A stretch of 64,000 nt of DNA. Origin: CAMCXT01 sp040403315 (GTDB lineage Bacteria > Bacteroidota > Bacteroidia > M30B66). A model generated the notes under the pieces. It ran no database searches. It worked only from the letters and a program-made list of their open reading frames with translations, and was not told the DNA's origin. Below are positions 17,664 through 25,530 of the stretch, piece by piece. The stretch spans positions 124,001-188,000 of the forward strand of contig JBBAKX010000003.1 of assembly GCA_040403315.1 (NCBI GenBank), given 5' to 3'. The position numbers and the translations under genes are program-made. Numbering within the stretch: position 1 is the first letter of the stretch; the number at the start of each line of letters is the position of its first letter.

Positions 17664-18797
17664 TCAATTATCAGGCAAGAAAAAGAAATCCGATGCTATT
17701 CCATCAGCTCTAAACCAAGCATTTGGACTTAATAAAATATGTGTATTAGTTTGCGAAATTTGGTTTCTGTCTGGATGATTTTCTAGTGTATCTATAAAAA
17801 AGTCCATAAATGATTTTGCTATTTTTAGTATTTCATTTTTAGACACTCCTGTCGACGTTCGCATCCCAGTGAGAATAATTTCATTGTAACGTTCATGGTT
17901 CAATAAATTCTCAATTTCATTCGCTGCGTCTCCAATTTTCAAAGAGCTAATGTATTTTTGATTATTGGGAATATTAAATCGGCGAATGTTGTTTTGGAAT
18001 GAATGCGCAGAAGGCCCAATTCCTAAATAGCTTTCTCCCGACCAGTATGCAGAATTGTGTTTTGCACGACCTCCTTCACGGGCTAGATTTGAAACCTCAT
18101 AATGCGAAAATCCTTCCGATGGTGCCCAGTTTTGAAGCAATTGGAAGTGATTTTCGGCTTGCTCATCATCGGTATTTTTGCGCTTTCCTTGATTGATCAT
18201 CTTTGCTAATGGTGTTCCTTGCTCTACGGTTAGCGCATAGCACGACAAGTGATTGATCGGTAATTTTGCCGCGGTGTTTAGTTGCTCTAACCAAGCATCA
18301 TTGCTTAATTCTGGAATTCCATAGATTAGGTCAACCGAAATAGACGAAATACCTTCTCTTGCAGCTTGTTCAACACATGAAATTGCTTGGGCTGCATTGT
18401 GCGCTCGGTTCATTTGAATTAAATCAGAGTCGCTGAATGATTGAATTCCAATACTTAATCTATTGATTCCAATGGCTTTCAGATGTTTGATGTAATCAAC
18501 TTTCAAGTCTTCAGGATTTGCTTCGAAAGCAATTTCTGCTCCTAATCTAATCTTGAAGTTTCGGTAAATAGCATTGAGAATTTCATCCAACTCGTTTGGC
18601 AAAAGTTGCGAGGGTGTTCCTCCGCCGAAGTAGATTGTGTTCATTGGCTCTTCTTGCCACTGATTTGCCCTGAATTCAAGTTCTTGGATTATCGATTTTA
18701 CAAGTTCCGCCCGATAATGCGACGAAGTGCTGAAATGAAAATCGCAGTAAGTGCATGCCTGTCTGCAGAATGGAATATGAATGTAAAGGCCCGGCAT
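17664..18797 (-). CDS. hemW: Radical SAM heme chaperone HemW
   Basis: The 377-residue protein starts MPGLYIHIPFCRQACTYCDF with the 4Fe-4S radical SAM cysteines at 11, 15 and 18, preceded by the family-typical YIHIPFC. NTIYFGGGTPS, the IGIQSFSD segment, the SVDLIYGIPE stretch and YLGIGPSAHSF are all HemW markers. The family was long called oxygen-independent coproporphyrinogen oxidase. HemW lacks the extra N-terminal region of HemN and acts in heme insertion in the cytoplasm. The length is normal. A well-formed promoter lies upstream at 18835-18867. Confidence 0.92.
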   Translation of the reverse strand: MPGLYIHIPFCRQACTYCDFHFSTSSHYRAELVKSIIQELEFRANQWQEEPMNTIYFGGGTPSQLLPNELDEILNAIYRNFKIRLGAEIAFEANPEDLKVDYIKHLKAIGINRLSIGIQSFSDSDLIQMNRAHNAAQAISCVEQAAREGISSISVDLIYGIPELSNDAWLEQLNTAAKLPINHLSCYALTVEQGTPLAKMINQGKRKNTDDEQAENHFQLLQNWAPSEGFSHYEVSNLAREGGRAKHNSAYWSGESYLGIGPSAHSFQNNIRRFNIPNNQKYISSLKIGDAANEIENLLNHERYNEIILTGMRTSTGVSKNEILKIAKSFMDFFIDTLENHPDRNQISQTNTHILLSPNAWFRADGIASDFFFLPDN

Positions 18798-18834
18798 TCG
18801 ATCGTTATTTCAGGAGGATAGTTCTAATGAAGCG

Positions 18835-18867
18835 CAAATATACCCGTTTGTTAAGGGAAGGTGCAAA
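18835..18867 (-). promoter_or_regulatory. hemW promoter: -33 TTTG and -7 TATATTTG
   Basis: On the minus strand TTTG (18867-18864) precedes TATATTTG (18842-18835) by 21 nt, both perfect to consensus. The ATG is 37 nt further on at 18797. Confidence 0.6.
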
Positions 18868-18975
18868 CCAATTTAGATTCAATGTTTATTTCGGTAAATC
18901 TTATCGAAGCAAAACAAACGGCGTTGTGAAACTTTCCACTCATTCAATTTATGGAAGTGTATTCCATGTCTCTGG

Positions 18976-19017
18976 TTTTGACACGCGTTTTCACTTTTTT
19001 GTTTTTGCGTGTCAAAA
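18976..19017. repeat. 11-bp perfect inverted repeat (TTTTGACACGC / GCGTGTCAAAA)
   Basis: The arms at 18976-18986 and 19007-19017 are exact reverse complements and enclose a 20-nt T-rich loop. There is no T-tract directly after the right arm on either strand, so it is not a classic terminator. It may be a protein-binding site or an RNA hairpin. Confidence 0.55.
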
Positions 19018-19402
19018 AAATGCTTGATGGCTTAATCTGTTTCTACGGTGGTAAGAAATTCGATAAACCTTTTCAGGCTTTAGACCTTTCATATTTTTTC
19101 TGGAGTCGGTCGATGGCGCAAGCTCTACAGCTCATTTCAACAGTACCTCAACAGTTATTTTAATACTCAGGAAACAATAGTTCTGCGGATCTGTTTGAAG
19201 AGTCTCATTATCAACGGATGATAAAAAAGTAATATCTACATTTTAACTTTGGATTTAATTTGAATTCACAAGACGATTTTGGATAATAAAATCTTGATAT
19301 GCTTTAAAAGATGATAAATTGCAGCCTAATAATTGCTTTTTATGCTGGATAGGTTCAATTGGTGTAATTGCTTGTGTTGATTGAAAATAAATAAAGACGA
19401 CA

Positions 19403-20335
19403 ATGGAAATACATAAATTTTCAGAGAAACTGTACCAAGTTTTTCTATCACGCAAAACAAAGGAGACTGTTGAGAAATATGTCTTGTGGATTGCAGTTGC
19501 TAGTTTCTTAATCCATTTGATTGTGATCGGACTGGTCAATTTTGATATAGTTTCACTTGCAGAGCCATCAAAACTATTAAAGAATCCAATTGCTGCAATT
19601 TATACTCCCTTCTCGTTTATTCTAATCTATGAAGTTTATCTGCTGATTTATTATCTTCCTAAATCAACATCAATTTATATTTCCAAACAATATGAAATCA
19701 TCACGCTTATTATTATTAGGCGTTTGTTTAAAGATCTTTCCGATTTATCGCTTTCAGCAGATTGGTTTAGTATTAATAATGATCTTCAATTTACGTACGA
19801 TTTAATTGCATCGATCATCCTTTTTTACCTAATCTACTTATTTCAGAGTCAACGAATAAAATCGATTTTGTATGCTGCTCACGACAGTATAATGAAGCCT
19901 AGTATTACCAAGTTTATTGGAGCTAAAAAGAAAATCGCCACTTCTTTAGTACCTGTTCTGTTTGTGATTGCAATTTATTCGCTTTTAAACTGGAGTTTTG
20001 GATTGTTTCAGCAGAGCACCAATGATTCATTGTCGTTCAAAAACATCAACAACATATTCTTCGAACAGTTCTTTAATATCCTTATAATTTCTGATGTTAC
20101 AATTCTATTGTTTTCCTTTTTTCACACAGATGAATTTCACAAGGTTATCAGAAATTCAGGGTTTATTATTTCCACCATTTTAATCCGCATCTCTTTTTCT
20201 GTAAGTGGAATAATAAACAATGTTTTAATAGTTACGGCAATTTTATTCGGCCTGATAATTCTTGTAATTCACAACAAATTCGAGAAGCAGCTTGCTCAAG
20301 AAAGAGCAAATGATAATCAAGACGAATTAGTTTAA
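19403..20335 (+). CDS. Polytopic membrane protein of unknown function
   Basis: This 310-residue protein has about seven hydrophobic segments (around residues 27-47, 65-86, 130-148, 178-200, 215-240, 245-265 and 267-288) and a charged C-terminal tail. There is no signal peptide. I do not recognise a family, and no catalytic motif stands out. The positive loop with KPSITKFIGAKKK (about 169-181) suggests an inner-membrane orientation with that loop in the cytoplasm. It stands alone, flanked by the gene-poor gap upstream and decayed DNA with a broken fic gene downstream. Confidence 0.65.
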   Translation: MEIHKFSEKLYQVFLSRKTKETVEKYVLWIAVASFLIHLIVIGLVNFDIVSLAEPSKLLKNPIAAIYTPFSFILIYEVYLLIYYLPKSTSIYISKQYEIITLIIIRRLFKDLSDLSLSADWFSINNDLQFTYDLIASIILFYLIYLFQSQRIKSILYAAHDSIMKPSITKFIGAKKKIATSLVPVLFVIAIYSLLNWSFGLFQQSTNDSLSFKNINNIFFEQFFNILIISDVTILLFSFFHTDEFHKVIRNSGFIISTILIRISFSVSGIINNVLIVTAILFGLIILVIHNKFEKQLAQERANDNQDELV

Positions 20336-20679
20336 CATTTTTTTTTGTTCTAATTTAATTTGTTGAAATTCTAGTATGGTCTTCTTATCCAGCTGAAGCA
20401 TGGCTTCTCTTTCTGGATAACTAGTTGAAAGCTTCCAAGATAGGCTTCGATAAATTTTATTATTTAGGATTTCCATATTTCTAAATTCTATCATTGTTGA
20501 ATATCCAGATAATGTCTGCAACTTATGACAGAGGCTTAAAGTTTTAGGCAAGCCATGTGGATGCTAGCTCGAGTGTGAACTTTACAAAGAAAAATAGAGC
20601 AGTTGTTCAGGGAAAACATAGAGATTTCAGCATTTTTGACAAGGCAAATAAAAGATTTGCAAAATAGATTATCTAGATA

Positions 20680-21268
20680 ATGTCGAAAAAAATTGATAAA
20701 AAAGTTTGGAAAATGCTTATCGCCTTTTTGAGTCCGGCGATATTGATGGGATTGAAGTAGGCTCTATAAAAGGGTTGATGTCAATCCATAAATATCTGTT
20801 TGACAATTTGTATGATTTTTCAGGAAAAGTTAGAACTATAATATTTCCAAAGGCGGTTTCAGGTTTGCAAATGCGCTTTATTTAAATGAAATTGTTGTGG
20901 AAATTGATGAAATGCCAGAAAATAACTTCGAGGAAATCATTGCTAAATATTTAGAGATGAATATTGCTTACCCCTTTACGGAAGGCAATGGAAGAACAAT
21001 GCGGATTTGGTTAGATATGCTATTAAAGTTGAGACTGGAAAAACTTGTAAACTGGCAGTTCGTTGATAAGACTCTCAATTTCCCGGCTATGGAAAGAAGT
21101 CCAATTAATGATTTGGAATTAAGAACCTTGCTTTCTAACAATTTAACCGACGATATAAATAACAGAGAAATAATCTTAAAAGGAATTGAGCAATCTTACT
21201 ATTATGAAGGTTATGAAAAGGAGTATGATATTGAGAAATCTGAAAAATGCTCAATAAAATTCAATTAA
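20680..21268 (+). pseudogene. fic: Degenerate class III Fic adenylyltransferase gene
   Basis: Three frames together give a Fic protein closely resembling the class III Fic of Neisseria meningitidis. The N-terminus MSKKID is joined by a one-base loss in the A-run at 20698-20703 to NAYRLFESGDIDGIEVG and YLFDNLYDFSGKVRT. A second one-base loss near 20837-20839 leads to NISKGGFRFANALYL and the Fic motif. That motif reads YPFTEGNGRTMR, with the catalytic His replaced by Tyr (TAC at 20969-20971). The C-terminal inhibitory motif SYYYEG, which fits (S/T)xxxE(G/N), is still present. Active Fic proteins transfer AMP to target proteins. Two frameshifts plus loss of the catalytic His make this a pseudogene unless the shifts are assembly errors, and even then it would be inactive. 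Confidence 0.85.
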
Positions 21269-21435
21269 CTCAGAATTGTTATTCAGACTTTAACAGCTGC
21301 CCTGCTTTACACGAGTAATTGAATTATTTGTAAGTAGAAAGTTATCTGGGAATTTTATTTCACTTTAAAACAACAGGGTCAAATATTGCGCATATCCCGG
21401 TGCCAAAATCCGATAACATAGTTTGCATTTACGAA

Positions 21436-22122
21436 CTATTTATACACCCCAAACAATCCCCAATCGAAAGGTGTCCAATAGCAAGCTTTCAACTTAGCCC
21501 TTTGTAGGGCATTGTTCACCCAAGTGTTGCAAGTATGGAACATGCTGTACTTCCATTTGGCTTCGTAAAACGCATCCGAATTTCCATAAAGTGCATCTGT
21601 TTTAATGTTTATGTATTCGCCATTTGGACTCATTAACAAACTCTCTTGGATGTACTGAATGAGTTCTTTGTACTGTGCTTTAGAAGCTTGAACGGCAATA
21701 CATTGCTCATTTATCTTTACTTCACGATAATACGTGGCATGTAAAACACCAGATCCTAAACCAAATGCTGCATTAAATGCTGTTGGAACGGTTAAATCTC
21801 CCCAAGTTGGTGTTTCTAAATAAAATTCTTTATCGCCTAGTCCTAATGCTAAATAACGATAGGTAGAATCAGAATTTCGGTTGTATTTGTGAGGAAAGTA
21901 CTTGTTCCAATTGATGAGTTCATTCGATGCAGGTACTATGATATCGGTATGCACTCCATTGGTTTGTAAATACAATGTGACTTCTGCATTTCCCGGCTCT
22001 CCATCGATATGGATCGACGATAATATCCAAGCCGACAACAGATACAATCCAACCAATAACACAAAACCAGCAACTGTTTTCCAAATTATGTGGAAAGCTT
22101 TAACCAATCTTTTTTTAATCAT
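21436..22122 (-). CDS. DUF2459 (TIGR02117-type) membrane-anchored protein
   Basis: The 228-residue protein has one N-terminal membrane helix (about 12-35) followed by the DUF2459 pattern: VTLYLQTNGVHTDIIVP, LALGLGDKEFYLETPTWGDL, GLGSGVLHATYY and SMFHTCNTWVNNALQRA, ending in TPFDWGLFG. Conserved His, Cys and Asn residues (NGVHTD, HTCNTW) look like a papain-type or amidase-like active site, but the function of the family is not established. It should face the periplasm. It lies 33 nt behind the sensor kinase stop and is probably in the same transcript. Confidence 0.8.
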   Translation of the reverse strand: MIKKRLVKAFHIIWKTVAGFVLLVGLYLLSAWILSSIHIDGEPGNAEVTLYLQTNGVHTDIIVPASNELINWNKYFPHKYNRNSDSTYRYLALGLGDKEFYLETPTWGDLTVPTAFNAAFGLGSGVLHATYYREVKINEQCIAVQASKAQYKELIQYIQESLLMSPNGEYINIKTDALYGNSDAFYEAKWKYSMFHTCNTWVNNALQRAKLKACYWTPFDWGLFGVYK

Positions 22123-22155
22123 GTTAGGCGTTAAGGTTTTAGTTTCAGATCTGAT

Positions 22156-23691
22156 TTATTGGGAGTTCCCTTCTTGTCTTGGCAAAAGAATTCTGAATGT
22201 TGTCCCTTTTCCAAGTTCTGATTTTTTAACAAAAATTCTTCCTTGGTGGTAGTTTTCTATGATTCGTTTGGTAAGCGATAATCCCAATCCCCATCCACGC
22301 TTCTTCGAAGTATAGCCGGGTTCGAAAACCGTTTTTAATTTGGATGAGGCAATTCCTTTTCCTGTGTCAGTAACATCCACAAAATACCATTTGCCTTTTT
22401 CACCATACACGATATCGAGCGATCCACCTAGGCCTTCCATCGCATCGATCGCGTTGCGGATAAGGTTTTCGATTACCCAATCGAACAAAGGAATATTCAT
22501 TTGAACGATTGCGCCATCCCCATCGGGCATTTCGGAACTAATATTCACATGGATTTTTTTCGAAGTTCGTGGCATCATGTATTGCACACTTTCTTCCAAA
22601 ACAATCCCTAGATCATTCACTTGTAATTCAGGTACAGAGCCGATTTTCGAAAATCTTTCTGTGATCACTTCCAGCCGTTGAACATCTTTGCCTATTTCGG
22701 CAAGTGTTTCTTCATCAATGCCTTTCATTCTCAGGATTTCCATCCACGCCATTAAACTTGACAATGGCGTTCCAAGTTGATGCGCTGTTTCTTTCGACAT
22801 ACCCACCCAAACCCTGTTTTGCTCTGCTCTTCGCGAGAAGCTAAACAGGAAGTAGGCAACTATCATGAAAAGTGCAATTACAGAAAATTGCACTACAGGA
22901 TAGAACTTCAACTGGGTGAGAAGAAACGAATTCTTGTAATAAATTAAACACTTTCCATAATCAGGTAATTCAATTTGCAAGGGTGTGTTTTCGGCTTGCA
23001 TTTCGATCGTTAAAAGCTTCATTGCAGCAGTGTCGCGGTCTATTTCTTTTTCAAGATTGCCCGAAGCAATAATCGTTTTTGAATTTTCATCCGTTACAAT
23101 TACAGGCACGCTAGCAGAATTTACAACGACTTCTGAAATGAACGATTGTATAATGTTATCAAGTACTTCGCGCAATTCGCTGAAGACTTTTGAGTCTTGG
23201 TAATAAATATAATAATTGTTCGAAAAGCCATCGTTAAATACAATCGGTTTGTACAAACTAAAGTCTTTTTTAATCAGTCCCTTAAATTCGGTAGGTGTGC
23301 CGTATTTGAGCGAGTCAACATTGCTGATATAATTAATTCGGTTTTGTTGATCTACGATGATGGCAGGAATAGTGTTGTTCTCACTCGCTACCATCAAATA
23401 AAACGAAAGTGCGTCGTTGTCGCTTGTCGTTCCTAGGTTTTGAATCGCTTGTGCCCAAATTTCAGCTCTTTTGCGTTCTTCAACTTTTAATCTTTCGAAA
23501 AGCTTCTCGGTGTATTTTACCAAGGTTGCTCGTTTTTGAACAGCTTCAGCCCATAATTCGACTTTCTTGCGTTCTTCCTCAGAAACTGTTTTTACCAAAA
23601 CATTGGTATACCATAGCGAAGCACCGACAATAATCACCGCGAAGCCAGCAAGCCACAATTTCCATCGTTGTTTTTTCGCGTATAGATTCAC
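22156..23691 (-). CDS. Membrane sensor histidine kinase
   Basis: The 511-residue kinase has an N-terminal membrane helix (about 12-33), a periplasmic sensor region to about residue 265 and a second helix (about 268-289). The H-box is MSKETAHQLGTPLSSLMAWMEIL, an HxxGTPLS type rather than the common SHELRTP. The N-box NLIRNAIDAM, G1 DTGKGIA, F-box region VFEPGYTSKK and G2 WGLGLSLTKRI are intact. A YTSKKRGWGLGL ATP lid is typical of the Bacteroidota HPK4-like group. There is no adjacent response regulator, so the partner is elsewhere. The start codon is GTG, 3 nt after the rhomboid stop. Confidence 0.88.
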   Translation of the reverse strand: MNLYAKKQRWKLWLAGFAVIIVGASLWYTNVLVKTVSEEERKKVELWAEAVQKRATLVKYTEKLFERLKVEERKRAEIWAQAIQNLGTTSDNDALSFYLMVASENNTIPAIIVDQQNRINYISNVDSLKYGTPTEFKGLIKKDFSLYKPIVFNDGFSNNYYIYYQDSKVFSELREVLDNIIQSFISEVVVNSASVPVIVTDENSKTIIASGNLEKEIDRDTAAMKLLTIEMQAENTPLQIELPDYGKCLIYYKNSFLLTQLKFYPVVQFSVIALFMIVAYFLFSFSRRAEQNRVWVGMSKETAHQLGTPLSSLMAWMEILRMKGIDEETLAEIGKDVQRLEVITERFSKIGSVPELQVNDLGIVLEESVQYMMPRTSKKIHVNISSEMPDGDGAIVQMNIPLFDWVIENLIRNAIDAMEGLGGSLDIVYGEKGKWYFVDVTDTGKGIASSKLKTVFEPGYTSKKRGWGLGLSLTKRIIENYHQGRIFVKKSELGKGTTFRILLPRQEGNSQ

Positions 23692-23694
23692 CGG

Positions 23695-24564
23695 TTATTT
23701 ATCCTTGGTTAATTCAAATAAACGCGATTTTTCTTCTTTACTCAAACTATCGTATCCAGATCTTGAGATTTTATCTAAAATTTCATCTACCTGAGTTTGC
23801 TGCTCTTTCTTGGATAAATTGTAATCGTCATCTTTCATTGGGCGACGGTGGGCAACGCGCATTTTAGCTTTTTTACCCGGTTTGAAAAGGTCTTGAACTT
23901 TGCCGAAAAAGGCTGAAATATCGTTTCCTTTTTTTAATTGGATGGCCCATAAAACGCCAAATGCAGCACCTCCAAGGTGAGCAAGATGACCAGCAGCATT
24001 CGATGATCTAATCTGCAACAAATCGAGCAAAACAATGATAATTGCAAGCCACATCAACTTTAAACGGATGGCCCCAAAAAGGAACACTTCATCATCTGGC
24101 CGATAGGCCGAAATAGCAATTAGAACCGATAAAATTGCAGCAGAAGCACCAGCCGCAGTGAATCCTTCACCCATCGAGGTAAAGAGCGGAAACACATTCA
24201 CCGATATTAGGAAAACCAATGCTCCGGCGAATCCACCAACGAAATAGACATTGATTAAGCGCCTATCATCGAAATAGCGGCTAAATAGCTGACAAGAAAA
24301 ATACAGTGTCAACATGTTAAAAATCAAATGCAATAGGCTAGTATGCATGAACATGTGTGTGAACAACGTCCATGGTTTGAAGATCAATTCTCCAAAATTA
24401 CCAGGCAAAAGAAGCCACTTGTTGATTGTGCCCTCGATGTCGCCTAAATTCAATAAATGCAGCAGCGACAGTGGAACGTTTATTATAAGAAATACCGCTA
24501 CACTGGCGATTATTAATCGTGTTCCAGCATTCGATACTGCCCAATGAAATCTTAGTTGATTCAT
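23695..24564 (-). CDS. Rhomboid-family intramembrane serine protease (second of a tandem pair)
   Basis: The 289-residue protein has six or more membrane helices. The rhomboid core is seen in HMFMHTSLLHLIFNMLTLYF (helix 2, His and Asn of the oxyanion site), the serine helix GFTAAGASAAILSV (GxSx with catalytic Ser) and the histidine helix AGHLAHLGGAAFGVLW (catalytic His). A charged cytoplasmic tail of about 80 residues follows, ending in a helical SLSKEEKSRLFEL segment. It cleaves transmembrane substrates, none of which can be named. The ATG overlaps the stop of the first rhomboid gene (ATGA), so the two are translated together. Confidence 0.9.
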   Translation of the reverse strand: MNQLRFHWAVSNAGTRLIIASVAVFLIINVPLSLLHLLNLGDIEGTINKWLLLPGNFGELIFKPWTLFTHMFMHTSLLHLIFNMLTLYFSCQLFSRYFDDRRLINVYFVGGFAGALVFLISVNVFPLFTSMGEGFTAAGASAAILSVLIAISAYRPDDEVFLFGAIRLKLMWLAIIIVLLDLLQIRSSNAAGHLAHLGGAAFGVLWAIQLKKGNDISAFFGKVQDLFKPGKKAKMRVAHRRPMKDDDYNLSKKEQQTQVDEILDKISRSGYDSLSKEEKSRLFELTKDK

Positions 24565-25406
24565 AAATGGTTAACGTTCCTATTACGGTCTTGTTTTTTA
24601 TACCAAAGGATTATTAAAATTCCGAACAGCATTCCACCCAAATGTGCGAAGTGTGCTACGTTGTCTTCCAGATTGTTACGTAATCCCATGGTTAATTCGA
24701 TGGCTCCGAAAACGATTACAAAATATTTTGCCTTCATCGGAATTGGTGGGATGAGCATCATGATCATAGCGTTCGGGAATGTCATTCCGAATGCCAACAA
24801 AAGCCCATAAATTGCTCCTGAAGCGCCCACTGTAGGAATGTTCATGCGGTATTGTACAACTTCATCAACAAACATTACAGATTCGCTGATAAATCCCGGG
24901 TTTAGTCGATCCTTATGCCATTCTACCAAGAAATTGTTGATCTGATCATTCTCGAAAGATCCTGGCAAATAGTTAGAAACGAAGACTTCGAAGTTCGTGT
25001 AAGACGGAATGCTCATATAAATATCTGCATCCGCAATCATGGGTGCAAACTGAAATCCTGTAATCGTATTGTGCAGTAATCCAGCGCCAATTCCACAAAC
25101 GAAATAGTAAATCAAGAATCGTTTTGATCCCCAATGTTTCTCGAGCGCCGAACCAAACATCCATAAGCCAATCATATTGAAAAACAGATGGAAAATCCCA
25201 TCTGTACTATGAAGAAACATGTGTGAAATCAACTGCCAAGGCTGGAAAAGAGGCGACATCCAGCTGTGCAATGCCATGATATCCATTGGCAATCTGCCTC
25301 CGTATTCGATAGCGCCGAGCATCAAAAGGTAAGCTACGACATTGATAATAATTAAACTGCGAACCACATTCGGTGTGGCAGATTTTGCTTTGAAATAGTT
25401 GTTCAT
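24561..25406 (-). CDS. Rhomboid-family intramembrane serine protease (first of a tandem pair)
   Basis: The 281-residue rhomboid has HMFLHSTDGIFHLFFNMIGLWMFG, the serine helix PTVGASGAIYGLLLAFG and the histidine helix VAHFAHLGGMLFGILI, so the Ser-His dyad is complete. It carries an insert of about 90 residues between the early helices, rich in acidic residues, that is likely a periplasmic domain. I start it at the ATG at 25406 rather than the one at 25442 because a perfect -7 box lies between them at 25415-25422. It heads a probable run of rhomboid, rhomboid, histidine kinase and DUF2459. Confidence 0.88.
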   Translation of the reverse strand: MNNYFKAKSATPNVVRSLIIINVVAYLLMLGAIEYGGRLPMDIMALHSWMSPLFQPWQLISHMFLHSTDGIFHLFFNMIGLWMFGSALEKHWGSKRFLIYYFVCGIGAGLLHNTITGFQFAPMIADADIYMSIPSYTNFEVFVSNYLPGSFENDQINNFLVEWHKDRLNPGFISESVMFVDEVVQYRMNIPTVGASGAIYGLLLAFGMTFPNAMIMMLIPPIPMKAKYFVIVFGAIELTMGLRNNLEDNVAHFAHLGGMLFGILIILWYKKQDRNRNVNHL

Positions 25407-25414
25407 CGAGTAGC

Positions 25415-25422
25415 CAAAGGTA
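25415..25422 (-). promoter_or_regulatory. -7 promoter box TACCTTTG for the rhomboid pair
   Basis: A perfect TAnnTTTG on the minus strand ends 8 nt before the ATG at 25406. It lies inside the longer candidate reading frame and therefore decides the start. No -33 element is obvious. Confidence 0.4.
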
Positions 25423-25530
25423 AATATTTCATACAATGCCATACTGATCTAATCTTAAGCACCGATCAACAAAACGTGATTCTTCGCTTCGTTGCATGTA
25501 ATGGCTTGCAATTGTATCAATCCCAATCGG

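Larger units (their letters stand above)
18798..19402. other. Gene-poor gap with the hemW promoter and an inverted repeat
   Basis: Apart from the hemW promoter and the 11-bp inverted repeat annotated separately, I see no supported gene in this 605-base stretch. A frame at 18827-19027 would encode 66 residues with no recognisable motif, and it runs through the inverted repeat, so I do not call it. Confidence 0.5.

Noticed and set aside
18827..19027. Possible 66-residue gene in the gap after hemW
   Set aside because: No recognisable motif, no promoter box in front, unusual composition, and it runs through the perfect inverted repeat.
20327..20551. Minus-strand frame of 74 residues next to the broken fic gene
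   Set aside because: It overlaps the end of the unknown membrane protein gene and lies beside decayed DNA. The sequence is lysine/leucine-rich but shows no family or promoter.
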